A stretch of 64,000 nucleotides of DNA from Dioszegia crocea (GCA_001600615.1 BCKK01000011.1:432839-496838), one strand, 5' to 3'. Shown: positions 10,969-22,426, counted from the stretch's first letter. Notes: generated by a model not told the origin, from the letters alone. Numbers and translations: made by a program.

Positions 10969-11619
10969 ATGGAGAATATCACCAGGAGCCTGGAGATTTT
11001 CACTCTGACGCCCCGGCCCCCGCCACCTACTCCAGCTCCGGAACGGCCCTCACCTGCTGTATGGTGGGGCGACTGGACCGACACGCCCGCCAACTCCCCT
11101 ACGGTTCTCTGCGTGCGACCGACCTCGGTTCAAGGATTGGCCGGGGGCCTGCCCTTGACTGGCGACTTCGCATTTGACTCGCAGAGTCATTCAGGGGCAT
11201 TCGAAGGGGCGACTGGCGTTTTCCGAGATTGGTGGATTGAGCATGGTTTATCACACGTGGAAACGGACCTTGAAGATGAGGTGCTCACTAGAGTTATTCA
11301 CTCTTTGTGGCGGGAAACGGTGAAGAGGTGTCGGGACGCCTGCATAGAGCACAACTCGGTGCTTGTGGTGAAACCGCGGGTGCAGGGGTCTCCCGGTCAT
11401 CATGAATTAAATCTCGGTGTGACGATTACGCCACTGTCCGAATACATTTCGGAATCGGACACGTCGCAAGGGCGATTCACAACCCTGGTGTCTATCCCCC
11501 TGATCTTGGTGGAGGGAGTCACTGACAGTCAAAACTCTTCATCAAACCAGTCGACATATCAGCGAGACCCGACCAGATGGATTGAAGTTTTTGATGGTCG
11601 CTTGTCAGACATCGAATAG
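10969..11619 (+). CDS. Orphan protein, 216 aa
   Basis: An intronless frame starting MENITRSLEIF. The N-terminal 35 residues are Pro-rich (RPPPPTPAPERP). The remainder has mixed composition with a helix-like stretch (DEVLTRVIHSLWRETVKRC) and alternating hydrophobic segments (LNLGVTITPL, TLVSIPLILVEG) suggesting strands. No signal peptide, membrane span or known motif is visible. I do not recognise it. The ATG at 10969 was preferred to one at 10858 because a TATA-like element at ~10922 lies between them. Being intronless among intron-rich neighbours, and lacking a recognised family, it is probably lineage-specific. Confidence 0.6.
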   Translation: MENITRSLEIFTLTPRPPPPTPAPERPSPAVWWGDWTDTPANSPTVLCVRPTSVQGLAGGLPLTGDFAFDSQSHSGAFEGATGVFRDWWIEHGLSHVETDLEDEVLTRVIHSLWRETVKRCRDACIEHNSVLVVKPRVQGSPGHHELNLGVTITPLSEYISESDTSQGRFTTLVSIPLILVEGVTDSQNSSSNQSTYQRDPTRWIEVFDGRLSDIE

Positions 11620-11826
11620 GCGGTGTAGTAGCGGGGTGCAGGTTCCAGAGGCAAGATACTGGTCGATCTGATCATGGGAGAAAGGCTCGCATGTGTGTAG
11701 GGGCCATTGTCGGAGACATGAATGCATCATCTCATGTTTTGAGCCAGCTCACCATGCTCATCTCTACTTCTTACACATCGCCATGTCGCTTTGAGCTTAC
11801 GTGCATCAAGTACATGATCCACTTGA

Positions 11827-13377
11827 TTATCCGCAACATGGACACCCTCCCATTCCCTGATCCATCATACCCTCCAATCTCCGTATTCTCTCCTCGATCT
11901 TCTCCAAGGCGTACGTGACAATATCCATCTGTCCCTTCCTATACACTTCGCACATCCGCCTCACATCCTCCCTGGCCTCCAGCCCCTCCGCAACCTCCTC
12001 CAGCTTTCCCAGCTTATCATCCAACATCTGGCCCAGCGTCCCCAAGACATCCAACTCGAGCTGCATAGACTTCTCCTCTTGCTCATGTAACGCATGCTCA
12101 TCTTCCTCATCTATCTCTTCCTCCTCGATCGGGGCATCTGGAGATAGGTATACGCGAAGAACACCCAGGAGCTCCGAGTCCAACACACCGTCCCGGCGCA
12201 ACAAGAACCGCTTCGAGGGATCGAGCTTGTCCTTCTTTAAACGCGCAGTAGCGGTCTCATTGGTCTTTTGCGCTCCGACCTTGAGTACTACGACATCATC
12301 GGGATTGTCATTGATGACAAAGCCGTAACCCAGTAAAAGCTCTTCGTTGGGTTTAGGTCCGTAATTGTTGAATAGCTGTTCGCCAGCTTTGTGCTCTGTG
12401 GCAGTGACGAGGGAGATAGTCTTTGTCGGTCCGTGAGACGTCGAAAGGGTTTCAGATGAGAGCCAGGTGATGGGATGACCGCGGGAGTGATTGAAGAGGT
12501 CGACACCTGGTAAGAGGACAGGATGGGATTCCTCTTCTTCCGACGTTTGGATGGCGGAGGTGGTTAGGGAGCCCGTATTGGGGAGGCGGAGGAGCTTGGA
12601 GGGGAAGGCGCGGGATGATAGATATGTTGCTGTAGTGAGGTATCGGGCCCTGTCAGATCAGTGTCGTCCCGATGAGCCGAGTGGTTGACCTCACCAAGTC
12701 AGGCCGTCCTGCTTCAGAACCTGCTGCACCACCTTCCATTCCTCCTTCCACTCTGTCCGCCTATCCGACACCGCCCCAAATAAGTTACTCCCTCGCAAAA
12801 GCTCCAGCTCAGCATCGGTGAAGAATAGGGGAGTCGTAAGTTCCTCAGCGGAGGGGAGGGAGTTGATATACGTCAAATGTCTGAGACTTTGATGTGATTC
12901 TGCCCTCAATCGTCAGCATTTCGCCTAAAGGCCCAGTACCAAATACTTACTTCTCTTTCAGATCCTCTTTGTAGACCCAGTGTAGACCCAAGTATGCTCC
13001 TATACGCATCCGATCATTCCATCTTTCCCCAGCTTTGCTTGACTCTGCCGGCCATACCAGCTCCTCCGCTCGGACGCCAGACTCGGCACAGATTGCCTCC
13101 TCGGCTGATTCAGGAGTCACCGCTATTGAGAATGGGCAGGATATGAGTCGTACATCCTTATCCACTGATACACTCGCGAAGGCTGATAGGCCAGTCAAGG
13201 GATCTGTAATTTCAGCTTCCAGGATGTAGACTAATTTCGGGACGGATCACGCCAGCAGATAAGCAAGAAGGCAGACTCACCAAGCTGAGTGTCGATCGCC
13301 GGATGCACATATCCTCCTTGAGCCTCTATCCACTGTAACAAGGCTCCTACACGCTGGGTTGCGCTATTGCTCTTCAT
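11827..13377 (-). CDS. SET-domain protein lysine methyltransferase (SETD3/SETD6/Efm1-Rkm type)
   Basis: Joined exons start MKSNSATQRVGALLQW and run through a split SET domain of the RuBisCO-methyltransferase group. The C-terminal SET signature has GVDLFNH (about 12500) and NYGPKPNEELLLGYGF (about 12340), which form the AdoMet and substrate pocket. A long helical substrate-binding region follows (RFLLRRDGVLD and acidic helices). The chain ends in a small Cys cluster, GGCPCCG. Proteins of this group methylate ribosomal proteins, elongation factors or actin; which one cannot be told here. The first three introns fall within the N-terminal 200 codons. The start at 13377 is the only ATG ahead of the conserved N-terminal helix. 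Confidence 0.85.
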
Positions 13378-13716
13378 GGTCGATGAACGAGAGCGCTTTG
13401 TGAGGGCCAAGGGGAAAAAAGTTGAAGCTGGGTGGCGAATTTGTGGCAGAATCAGAGTGGCGGCGACCGGACGAACGAGAGGTGCCTTCGGCCAAAATGA
13501 GACGGTCAGTGCTGAAGAATCCCAAGGAGGACGTGTGGGTCTGGACTACATGGTACAGATAAAATCTGTATATGTGTCTCATCTGGCTTGTCCCGGCCGG
13601 AACCTGCCCCTCTAAGTCTACTACCCCTTGCCCAGCTGTCCCTTTGTTGGCGTTCCCCGTCCTTGCTACTGCCAGTCCTTTCAGCAGCGCCCTTGACCAT
13701 TCAGGGGACCCTAGAC
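13378..13716. promoter_or_regulatory. Divergent promoter region, SET gene / 405-aa orphan
   Basis: 339 bp between two divergent starts. The region is open in several frames, but no frame shows a conserved-looking protein. No obvious TATA box. Confidence 0.4.
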
Positions 13717-14968
13717 ATGGCTCATAAGCCCAGTGAAGCACATCCAGTTCCCCTCTTTGTACCTGTACTTCCTGCTCTAGACGACTCCAATCATTACCCG
13801 ATTCCTGGCAAACCCAGAAATAACCCTGAATCCCTGATCGATCATCCCACCGACACAATGCAGATCCCCGCGGGCGTCGACGAAGTTCGGTATCAGCGGA
13901 CACGTGAGTTTGGGCTGTGATTAGACTGACTGAGCAGTCGCGCACTGGATTGTCAACGAGGATGAGATCGCCAGGACAGCCGACGAGATGGTACGTGCCC
14001 ATTGGTCCGAAGGGCTAAGCATGGATGAACGGATTGAGAAAATGGCCGAGTCACGATCCACGACGAAAGGTTCAAAGTCCACTTCGGCCAGGAGCAGCAG
14101 GAGATCCGGAGGCAGGAAGTCCCATACGACGAGTTCTGGGTCCAGGCCTACGGAGGGCAGAGATCGGTTCCTGGAGGCTTACAACAACTTCCTTCAGGCG
14201 TCGACAGTGACTCATTACAACGAAGCTGGGGAACCAATTGCTCTCACCTCGCTTTTGCCCTCGGGCAATCCTGCACTGGTCTTGGCGTTGGCGAAGGCAG
14301 GTTTCCAGCAAGGCCTCCCCACTGCTCCCAGCCTTCAAGAGGCTGTCGTCGTAGCTGAGCAAGAGGTCGAGGCTTTGCATGGAAACCGAAAAGAGGCGCA
14401 GAGGATCCTGGCCGAAAGCCGGAGTGCGAGTCGAGGTCTTCTCAAGGATTCAAGGGACATTGGCTCGGATAAATCCCTGGATTTGTTCAAGCCGAAAACA
14501 TGGTTCTTGTCTGCTAGAACGGACGATGAGAACATGTTCAACGCTGTGATCCAAGCTGAGTTGGCGCTCCGAGGCAAAAAGTGGGAAGTCGAGAGACTGA
14601 AGGAGTGGCTAGTGGGCTGCAAGAAGAACCGGTATTCGACACTGCGAGAACCCCTCACGTACTTGGACAGAGGCACAGGAGAATCGTTTGCGAATATGGC
14701 GTACGTGGCCAGTCTCGTGCGAAGGCCCAAGCGGGTGAGCGGTCAGTCTCGAAAGGATCAGCAGAACATCAAAAAAACAGTCTCGGCCATTTGGAGTTCT
14801 CCTCCGGTGTCATACAGCTGGTATGAAGCCATGAAGAGGAGCTCGGAGGCGGATGTGGGAGGCTCCAGCGGCCAGGGAAGCGGGAAGAGCAAGGACAAGG
14901 AGTGGGGATACATCCGTGAAGAGCTAGATGTTGAAGGGGCAATGGATGATCAGCCGCAATGGCGTTAG
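13717..14968 (+). CDS. Hypothetical protein, 405 aa, with a suspect internal frame
   Basis: Two exons (13717-13903 and 13938-14968) join in frame across a 34-nt intron. The start is MAHKPSEAHPVPLFVP. A helical part (HWIVNEDEIARTADEMV) leads to a Ser/Arg/Thr-rich stretch encoded by ~14045-14150. Ordinary mixed sequence then resumes (DRFLEAYNNFLQ; EAVVVAEQEVEALHG) up to a polar C-terminus. I do not recognise the family. The Ser/Arg-rich stretch is odd: in the neighbouring frame the same bases read as a balanced sequence with VPYDEFWVQAYGG, so two small compensating indels may lie here. The ATG at 13717 was preferred over one at 13588. Confidence 0.65.
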
Positions 14969-15516
14969 AATCGAAGCGGGCCGCTGCAGCTGGGGGGAAA
15001 CCCCTTAGCCCCCATTCGAGAACGGCTTCAGTTGGCGGGATCTAGCTGTATGCATATCGTTGTTAGATCGAGCCAGGCAGATGGGTGGAGGTCGACTATT
15101 GCGTGCAGAGCGAAAGTGAAAGTCTCTTACAAGAGACACTTCGTGTCGCAAAGAGGTCCGAGGCTATAAAACTTCCTTGACTTTGAGGGTCGCTGTGGAG
15201 GTATGAGCAACGTCAGTGAGAACCGGGTAAGCTATCTTCCGCATCGAGCGGCTGAGGCGCCAAGGTGTTGCGGAAGTACGAGCCATAATGTGCATGAATA
15301 GGTATACGAGTACCTGGGTCGTACGTCATCAAAAGCTCTGATACTGTTTGGTCTTTTTATTCGCATTCGCATCCCCACCGATTTTTAAGTCGGGTAATAT
15401 ACAATAGTGGCGGGGTGTGGGAGTCGTGTGAGGGGGTGATGACATGACGGGGACAGGCCAATCAAGCAGCCCTGAAATATCAGTTAAGATTACACCAAAC
15501 CCTCGGCTATAATAAC
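14969..15516. other. Intergenic region downstream of two convergent genes
   Basis: About 550 bp between the convergent 405-aa orphan and the RRM gene. It holds two overlapping short inverted repeats at 15122-15147. It also holds the possible alternative last exon of the RRM gene (acceptor near 15470). No tRNA or protein gene is recognised. Confidence 0.5.
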
Positions 15517-16935
15517 TCACGTAGCAGGCGCAGTCGCAGTCGCCGCCGCCTCAGCCTCTTTAGCCTCCTCTGCCAATTCCTCAACCTCAGACTTTTCAAC
15601 GGCTTTCATCTCATTGGCAATCTTGGCCGAAATGGTACGATCACCAATAAGAGTTCCTTCAACCTTCTCAACTGCCTCTTGCTGTTGTGCGGCATCTGAA
15701 ACTTCGACAAACCCAAAGCCCTTGGAAGTTCGGACGGGTTTTCGTTCTTTATCCTTGAATCGACGAAGACCCGTGACGACTTTAGCAGATTTGACGTTGA
15801 TGGATAGGTTGGTAAAGATTTCAGTTAGGCCTTCGTCTGTAATGTCGTAAGGAAGGTTGGCGACGAAGATGGTGGTCTATAGTGTCAGCTTGGTCTTTGC
15901 CTTTACATGGGACTGGTACAGATAGCTCACCTTGGACAACTCGCCAGTAGGCTCTGACCTCTTAACTCTAGGCTTCCTCTCCCTCTTGGGCTTCTCAACA
16001 GCCTCACCACCTTCCTGAGCTTCACCCTCAACACCGTCAATCCTCGCCTCGCGAGCCTCACGGGGCTTCCTAACCCTTCGCTTAGGCTTAGCGGCGGTTT
16101 CGCCATCGGCACCCTCGGCACCGGCCTCTGCATCGGGCGCAGCATCGGTAGCTTCAGCTGCAGTCCCCTCTTCTCCCTCCTCTCCAGGCTGGCGGCGTCG
16201 GGGTGCCCGCTTCTAACAGATCAGCACAACCCATCTTAAGTGTACGCCGACATACCTTGGAGGGCCTCTTCTTCTTCTTCTTTTCGCCATCGCCAAGACC
16301 CTCACCCTCAGTGACGGCAGTGGTATCGCCAGCGGCAGTCTCTCCACCGGCGGCAGCGGCAGCAGCGGCTTTCTCGGCCCGAGCGGCATCACGAGTGGCT
16401 CGACCAGCCTCACGCTTCTCCTTGGTCTCGGCGCGGTACTTGTCCGTCTCTTCCTTGGATCGTGCGGGGTCGAGCTTGATCTGACGACCGTCAAGTTCTG
16501 GAGTGTCAGCTGGGGTTTCCCCATTGGATATGAGTTGGCAACTTACCAGACCCGTTCAGCTTCTCAATGACATTCTTGGCATCCTCCTCCTTCTCATACT
16601 CGGCGAAACCGAAACCTCCGGGTCGTCGGCCGAACTTGAGGGGCAAAGCGACGGAGGTGCTAAAGAAGTAAGCTTATGCATGACGAAGATAGATATCTGG
16701 AGAGCTCACGGGTTACCACCAGCAGTAGCGAGGTGAGCGCGGACCTGCTCCTCGGTGCTCTAATAGGGTAAGACACAATCTAGATCATTCGAGATATGCA
16801 AAACTTACAGTAAATGAAAGGTTGCCAATGTAGACCTAGGATGTCAGTTACTAGCTCACCGACATGTTCTCGGTAGGGATAATTCACCCTGTGTCCCTCC
16901 TGGGCAGGCGCTTCGACTGTCTCAGTAGTAGACAT
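15517..16935 (-). CDS. RNA-binding protein with two RRM domains
   Basis: The protein begins MSTTETVEAPAQEGHR. RRM1 follows, with its RNP2 strand VYIGNLSFT encoded by a 27-nt exon (16835-16809) and RNP1-like GFGFAEY. A long linker is rich in Lys, Arg, Glu and Ala (KKKKKRPSK, KRRVRKPREAREAR). RRM2 has RNP2 TIFVANLPY and RNP1 KGFGFVEV, followed by an acidic Ala-rich tail ending TAPAT. Two RRMs around a basic linker recall Sbp1-type RNA-binding proteins, but one-to-one orthology is not shown. The stop codon (15519-15517) overlaps a well-formed splice donor, so a longer C-terminal form is possible. Confidence 0.85.
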
Positions 16936-19130
16936 CTTGGAATGAAGAGCTTGTGGAATGTAATTGAGGAATGTAGAATCTGTCTGATCGGGCGTGTAGC
17001 GGATGAAAGGGGGAGGAAGAAGGCTGAGGCGTGTGCAGGCTCGATCTGTTTGGTGATCTGTTGTATATGAAAGAGAGCCTGAAGAGAAAGAGAAGAGAAG
17101 AGGAGAGGAGGGAGAAAGGAGGGCGTCAGCACAGGGCAGGGTGGCCAAAGCTCAGGCTTAGACGCGTCATCTGCCACACTCGGTGATTCGCGGAGTTATG
17201 ATATCCGTGCGTCAGGCACGGAGCAAGTTTCAGGTTCAAAAGGCCACCACAACACCACAATCGCATACAGTGTATACAGCTCATCTTGCCATCCACGACT
17301 GGCCACTCCGACATACAGGGCAAATGCAGGATCAAGTTGTGGCCCTCACAGGATATATCGTCATGCATGCGAGGCCATGTCCGACGGTCCATCAATCCAC
17401 TATAAGCTCAGCTCCCGAGTTCCCCACCCGTCGTTACCGGGTAACACGCCGACCGTCCGACGCCTCGACACACACACAAAGAGGGTCCTTCCGTCAGGGC
17501 GTCACGCCCTAGCGCACAGTAGAGTTTATCCCTCATCCCTGTCCTTTTGTCCACCTCATCTCCAGTCACTCCGGGAATGACTGATGGATGACATCCGCAG
17601 CATTTTCGACGCACCCGAGCAAGTTCCAGTCAACTCACGCACACACTTGCTACGCCCTCCAATCTCCTCGCTTATCCCAGCCATCATTTATCCTCATCAG
17701 TCCTCACACCCTTGGTCGCTTGACACACATGACGATCGCAAAGGGGGTCCCTTTGACTTATGCCTCTATATGGGAAGCGAAGAGGACGATCAAGCTCAGG
17801 CACGACATTCCTCCTCGTTACAACAACAAACCTTACCCCCGGCCGCTCGGGACACTGCGTCCTTGTCCCCCACTCCATATCCTAAGCGAGGCTGTCATCA
17901 TTGCCGTCCGATTTGATCCGATTTACACGGTATCCTTGGCTCTAACGCTCTGACATCTCTTTTGGCTTCATGGGCGTTGGCGTTGTGTGCGGGAGCAGTA
18001 AGCGAGGATGGGGCAGATGTGAGACAAGCGGATGACCCTTTCCCTTTTCCCCACTCTGGTATTGCGGCTCTTTAGAGTTTACACTTTGTAAGCGGCGTAC
18101 GAGGGGCGGAGGTGGGGGGGAGGTTATTGTTGTAAATCGTCCGTGCCAAACTGATCATCTCGCCTCACCTCCCAAGTTTCTGATCGTCAAGCTAGATCCA
18201 TATATATACAATGACACACGCATCACCCGCGGATCTCTCCCAACCCCAACCCCCGTTCCTCACCAACCCGGCCTCCCCCACTCCACGTCGCCTACCCAAT
18301 CAGTCCAGTCAACTCGAGCGAACGACACCCATCAGTATTCGCCACCCACCTCACCTATATAGTCTGCTGCCCTTTGTTCGTCAGCCCTTACCTTGCCCTA
18401 CCTTTCCATCCACATCATATCTACGGCATCATTCACCCCTGAACCCCTTTCGACCTCCTTTGAGCTTACCCCACCCTCCACCTCTCGACAACCCTCGACA
18501 TCAGGCGCATCAGGGGGGTTCTAGGAGTCGGCATCAAGGGAACAGACAAGAGGATAGGGATCAAGGGTTGAGCCATAGAGGGGCACGGACGGATCATACG
18601 CTCGGACCACTGGTATGTCATTCTCGTCCCCTCGTCTACTCCATTCTCTCCCCACTCTTCAAACCTTTGTTACCACCTTTCCCTTCTACTCCACCCCGTC
18701 CATCAGGAGCCACTCCAGTTGTAAGTCTATACCTCGATCCGGGGTCTCGTAGCGTCCTGGGTTCTCTTCTTCTTCCATCACCTTTATCCTCCAACCGTGC
18801 CCTGATTTACAGCTTCTGTTGCTTCTTACCTCGGTATCCAAGCATAGAACCCCATTCTGACAGTGATAGAACATCCTCCGATCGTCTTAGACTTACTGTC
18901 TCTTTTACTTTAACTCTATCGACACACGATTGAGTAGGTTGATCACGCCTGCTGCGTCTGCAGCTTACGGTATGTCTTCCAATCTTCCTTGCTTCACTCA
19001 CTGACCACACAAGGCTGCAACCCTCCCCTCACCCAGCTCTTCTTCCCTCGCCTCGCCTCAGCCCCTCCTCCTTCTCGCCCCTGCACCCCTCTTCCTCTTC
19101 CTCTTCATCCTCCCCTCTACCTCAATCGCA
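16936..19130. other. Long intergenic and 5'-leader region upstream of the HSF-type gene
   Basis: Nearly 2.2 kb without a supported coding frame. It starts with the RRM gene promoter. A TATATATA element lies at ~18200. Donor/acceptor-like pairs between ~18610 and 19015 suggest that the HSF transcript has 5'-leader introns or N-terminal coding exons. An open frame from 18211 has a TF-like Ser/Pro/His-rich composition but could not be joined in frame to 19131, and its ATG lies within 15 bp of the TATA element, so it is not annotated as coding. Confidence 0.45.
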
Positions 19131-22100
19131 ATGGAACCACCTCGCTCTCACCCCATCGCAGTCACCCTCCCCCCCACCACCCGACCAATCCGACACCTAG
19201 CCTACTCATTCGACGAGCCCCTTTCCCATTTCCGCACGGGTGGTGGAGGCGGATACGTCTCGCCCGAAGCCACACCTACCTCCGCGGCTGCGGCATTCTA
19301 CGCTCATGCCCATGCCCACACCACATCGTTGGGCCAATCAGCCTCGGCATCACTCACTGCTCCTCGGGGCTATCCAGCCACAATACTACCTCAGGGTGCT
19401 GGACTGTTTACAACTTCCGCGCTTGGACATATCCACGCGCACGGCCACGGCCACAGTCTTCGTCCGAACCCTGCCCAGGCTGGATATAAGGGTCCGAGTG
19501 GAGAGTATGGCTATGGCTTCCCTGTTGCTGGTACGGGCGTTGGAGTTGGAGGTGCTGGTACTTCTGCGAGGTATGATGTGATAGGCCAAATGCCGGGCGG
19601 GGTGGAAATGGATCCATTCTTCGTGCCTGCTTTACCGGTACGGAAGGATGATAAGAAGGCGGGTCCGAAGAAGACTAGGAAGACTTCAGAGGTTAAGCAG
19701 CCTACATTCTTGACTAAGCTGTATGGGTGAGTTTTCAAGTCCCTATGTATTAGCAGTGAAGGACAAGAGCTGACCCAACCAGGATACTGTAAGCTACCTC
19801 CCATGTATCCAGCATGAGATCCAGCTGACATTTCCAGGGAACAACAGGAGTACAACCATGTGAGCTAACGGTATCCTCTTGCAAGCCAAGGATGTGAAGT
19901 CTGAGCTGACCACGTAGATCCTTCGATGGGACAAGGACAACGAGACAATCATCATTGAACGACCGTCAGAGCTAGGAGAGAAGGTCTTGCCGCTAGTCTA
20001 TCGACAGAGCAGGTTTGCGAGTTTCTCGCGTCAGCTGAATGTAAGTCAGCTTCCAGTTTCTCGGAATATAAAGCGACCAAGGGAGATAAAGCTGACTAAG
20101 CTAGATTTACGGGTGGAGGCGGAAAGTCAGCCTGAGGCATGTTGAGGAGGGGATCACGGATCCGGATGCGAGTACATGGTGTAAGTCTATTCCCTCCTCT
20201 CTCATCTCTCATCCTTTTCTCCTCCTCTTCCTCCTCTCTGCTCTCTGCTCTCTGCTCTCTGCTCTCTGCTCTCTCCTCCCCTCATCCACTCCGGAGGTAA
20301 TAGTACCTCTTCCGTCGCCCCATTTTCCCTTTCCCTTTACCCCCCCATCCCGGTCCCACTTTCCTCTCCTCAACTTTCCTCTTCTCTCCCCTCCTTGACA
20401 TTATCGACCTCCTCCGACCTATGACCCAGAGCCATATATACTACAACTTTCACTTCCATCTCCCACTTTCACCTTACCCCACTTTGAAAACCCGCAACCC
20501 ACCTAGATTTCCTTTGGTTATGCTCGATGAATCTCTGCAGCAGGCCGTCCATCAGCTGATATGACAGCACATACAACCCTTCACCGTCATTCGCCAATGG
20601 AAGAAGTCTTGAATTTCAAGCGACGGGTCGGACCTCGCCCATCCCAGTCCAAACGTCGCTTCAGCGTTCCAGAGCCTGCAGTCCTCTCGCCCACTGGCTC
20701 AGACCTGTCGGACCCTGAGGACGCATACCACCGTCACCTCCTCGCCGAAGATATCAAACCTACCATCTCGTCCCTTTCCCCTCTCCATCCTCCTTCTCCC
20801 AACGACATCTCCACTCAAAGACCCTTTTACGCCAACCGCCAATACCCCAGCTCCACTCCTGGGTCCAGCGCCCATCCTACGCCGCCGGACGGATACCGGT
20901 CCCCCGACGCGGGCTATGAAGAGCTCGCGGACGCCTCGCCAATATTCTCCGACGATTATCCCCTCCAACCTGAAACTCTATCCCAAGCGCAACCCCAATT
21001 CTACCATGACTTTCCCCGCTATGAGCCACACCAGAACCATCACCAGGACTACCAGCACCAGCTTCTCCCGCAGCTACATCAGCACCAATACCAAGCGGGA
21101 TCGGGTCTAGGGTTTGGTGCCACGTCGCCTAGCTTCAATGGGGGTCAACAACCCAACTTCACTTCGAGCCCATATGGCGTTGGCGTCGGACTCGGACTAG
21201 GGCTCGGTATCGGTATCGGCGGACCCTCCTATACTTCCTACTTCCCCCAATCAGCTCCGGCGAATACGGCCGATAAATCCTATTCGGGCCTACAACAAGT
21301 CTACCAGGCACAACTACGGACTCGGTCGGTGCAGGGCGATCCGCCCAGCGCGGCACTGTGGTCTCCAGCTCCATATGGTACGGTCCCGCATGGCAATTCG
21401 TGGGATTCTGTCAATGGCCCTGGTACCGCCTCGGGTACATGCGGTCCACTCTCGGCCATGTCGGTGTCGGCCAGCATGGAGTATCAGCCTACGCCTATTG
21501 CGCGTAAGCAAGAGGGCTGGGTGAATTGCTATACCAACGAGCCGATGTCTCCTCCTCCAAACTCCCTGGGGATGATCGGTGCTCGTATGGCGTCAACTAT
21601 CCCTCCACCCGGAGCGGAGTTGGGATCGTCTGCTGGGATGGCCAATCCCGCCTTCGTCCCTACAGCTCTTACGCCGACTACAGGGATGGACAGTCCACCC
21701 TTACGCGAGACGGACGGGAATGGCGAGGGCGGGGTTGTGGTAGATGATGACGACTCAGCAAATCTGGACCTAGGCGAACCTTTCCAACTCCGCCCTTCAT
21801 CCCTCAATCACACCCGAAACGACAGCTTTTCCTCCTCCCATACCCCACCCGACAACCCTATACAGCTCCTACCTGGTACGGTCTCCCCGGGCGCATACCA
21901 ATCCGGCTTCACGCCCCCAGTTGGCCTCCTTACGCGGTCCGTAAGCTCGCCTCGGCCTCATCCATCCTACCAGCCCTTCCTCCCCGGCTCCCTTCCGACC
22001 AACAGCGATCATTCTCACTCCCTGGCGAACCGACAGGCACGGAGACAGTCCATGTCTAGCACCCCATACTCGCCCCGCCAGCGCCAGCTGAGTTTGGCTC

Positions 22101-22405
22101 AATTGAGCATGTCTCCATCGCGGGCTGGACCCGTCAGAGGTTTGGGTGGGATGAGCGATGGGCACAGGGGAAGCTCAATCGGGTCGCCGACTCCTGGAGT
22201 AGGCGTTGGGAAACTGGATCAGAGCCCGGTCTTGGTGGACATGGAGATTGAGATGGGCATCGAAGAGTTGGAACATGTGGTGGGGAAAGCGCTCAGAGGA
22301 AGAAGCGAGGAGGAAGGGCTGCCTTCGGCAGGTATGGTGGGATTTGCGGAGAGTCCGTTCTCGAGCTTGTTGAGGAAGGATGAAATGACGGATGGGGAAG
22401 ATTGA
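19131..22405 (+). CDS. HSF-type DNA-binding transcription factor
   Basis: Six joined exons (19131-19726, 19783-19788, 19838-19859, 19918-20040, 20105-20180, 20568-22405) total 2661 nt, giving 886 aa. Residues 1-190 are rich in Gly, Ala and His. The HSF DNA-binding domain follows: PTFLTKLYGILEQQEY, ILRWDKDNETIII, the recognition helix FASFSRQLNIYGWRRK, and WSHTTLHRHSPMEEVLNF. The remaining ~600 residues are low-complexity Pro/Ser/Gln-rich, as in activation domains, with an acidic end. It should act in the nucleus on inverted GAA-type repeats, but heat-shock or flocculation roles cannot be assigned. Exons 2 and 3 are only 6 and 22 nt. The intron before the last exon is unusually long (387 nt). 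The N-terminal start is uncertain. Confidence 0.88.
20234..20274. repeat. CTCTCTG tandem repeat within the long HSF intron
   Basis: Five consecutive CTCTCTG heptamers plus a partial sixth copy, inside the 387-nt intron. The whole surrounding stretch is C/T-rich. Confidence 0.9.
20431..20440 (+). promoter_or_regulatory. Candidate TATA element inside the HSF intron
   Basis: GCCATATATA is followed by a C/T-rich tract, about 125 bp before an ATG at 20561. That ATG opens straight into the last exon. The arrangement resembles TATA elements ahead of other genes in the window (~10922 and ~18200). A promoter here would yield a protein without most of the DNA-binding domain. Confidence 0.35.
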
Positions 22406-22426
22406 GGTTCGGCTCTTGCGCCATGT

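Noticed and set aside
13364..14002. A 212-codon minus-strand open frame across the SET/orphan divergent promoter
   Set aside because: It overlaps the first exons of two better supported genes, and its composition is irregular.
18211..18933. Open frame starting MTHASPADLSQ as N-terminus of the HSF factor
   Set aside because: Its ATG lies within 15 bp of a TATA-like element, and none of the splice pairs tried joins it in frame with 19131. Leader exons remain possible.
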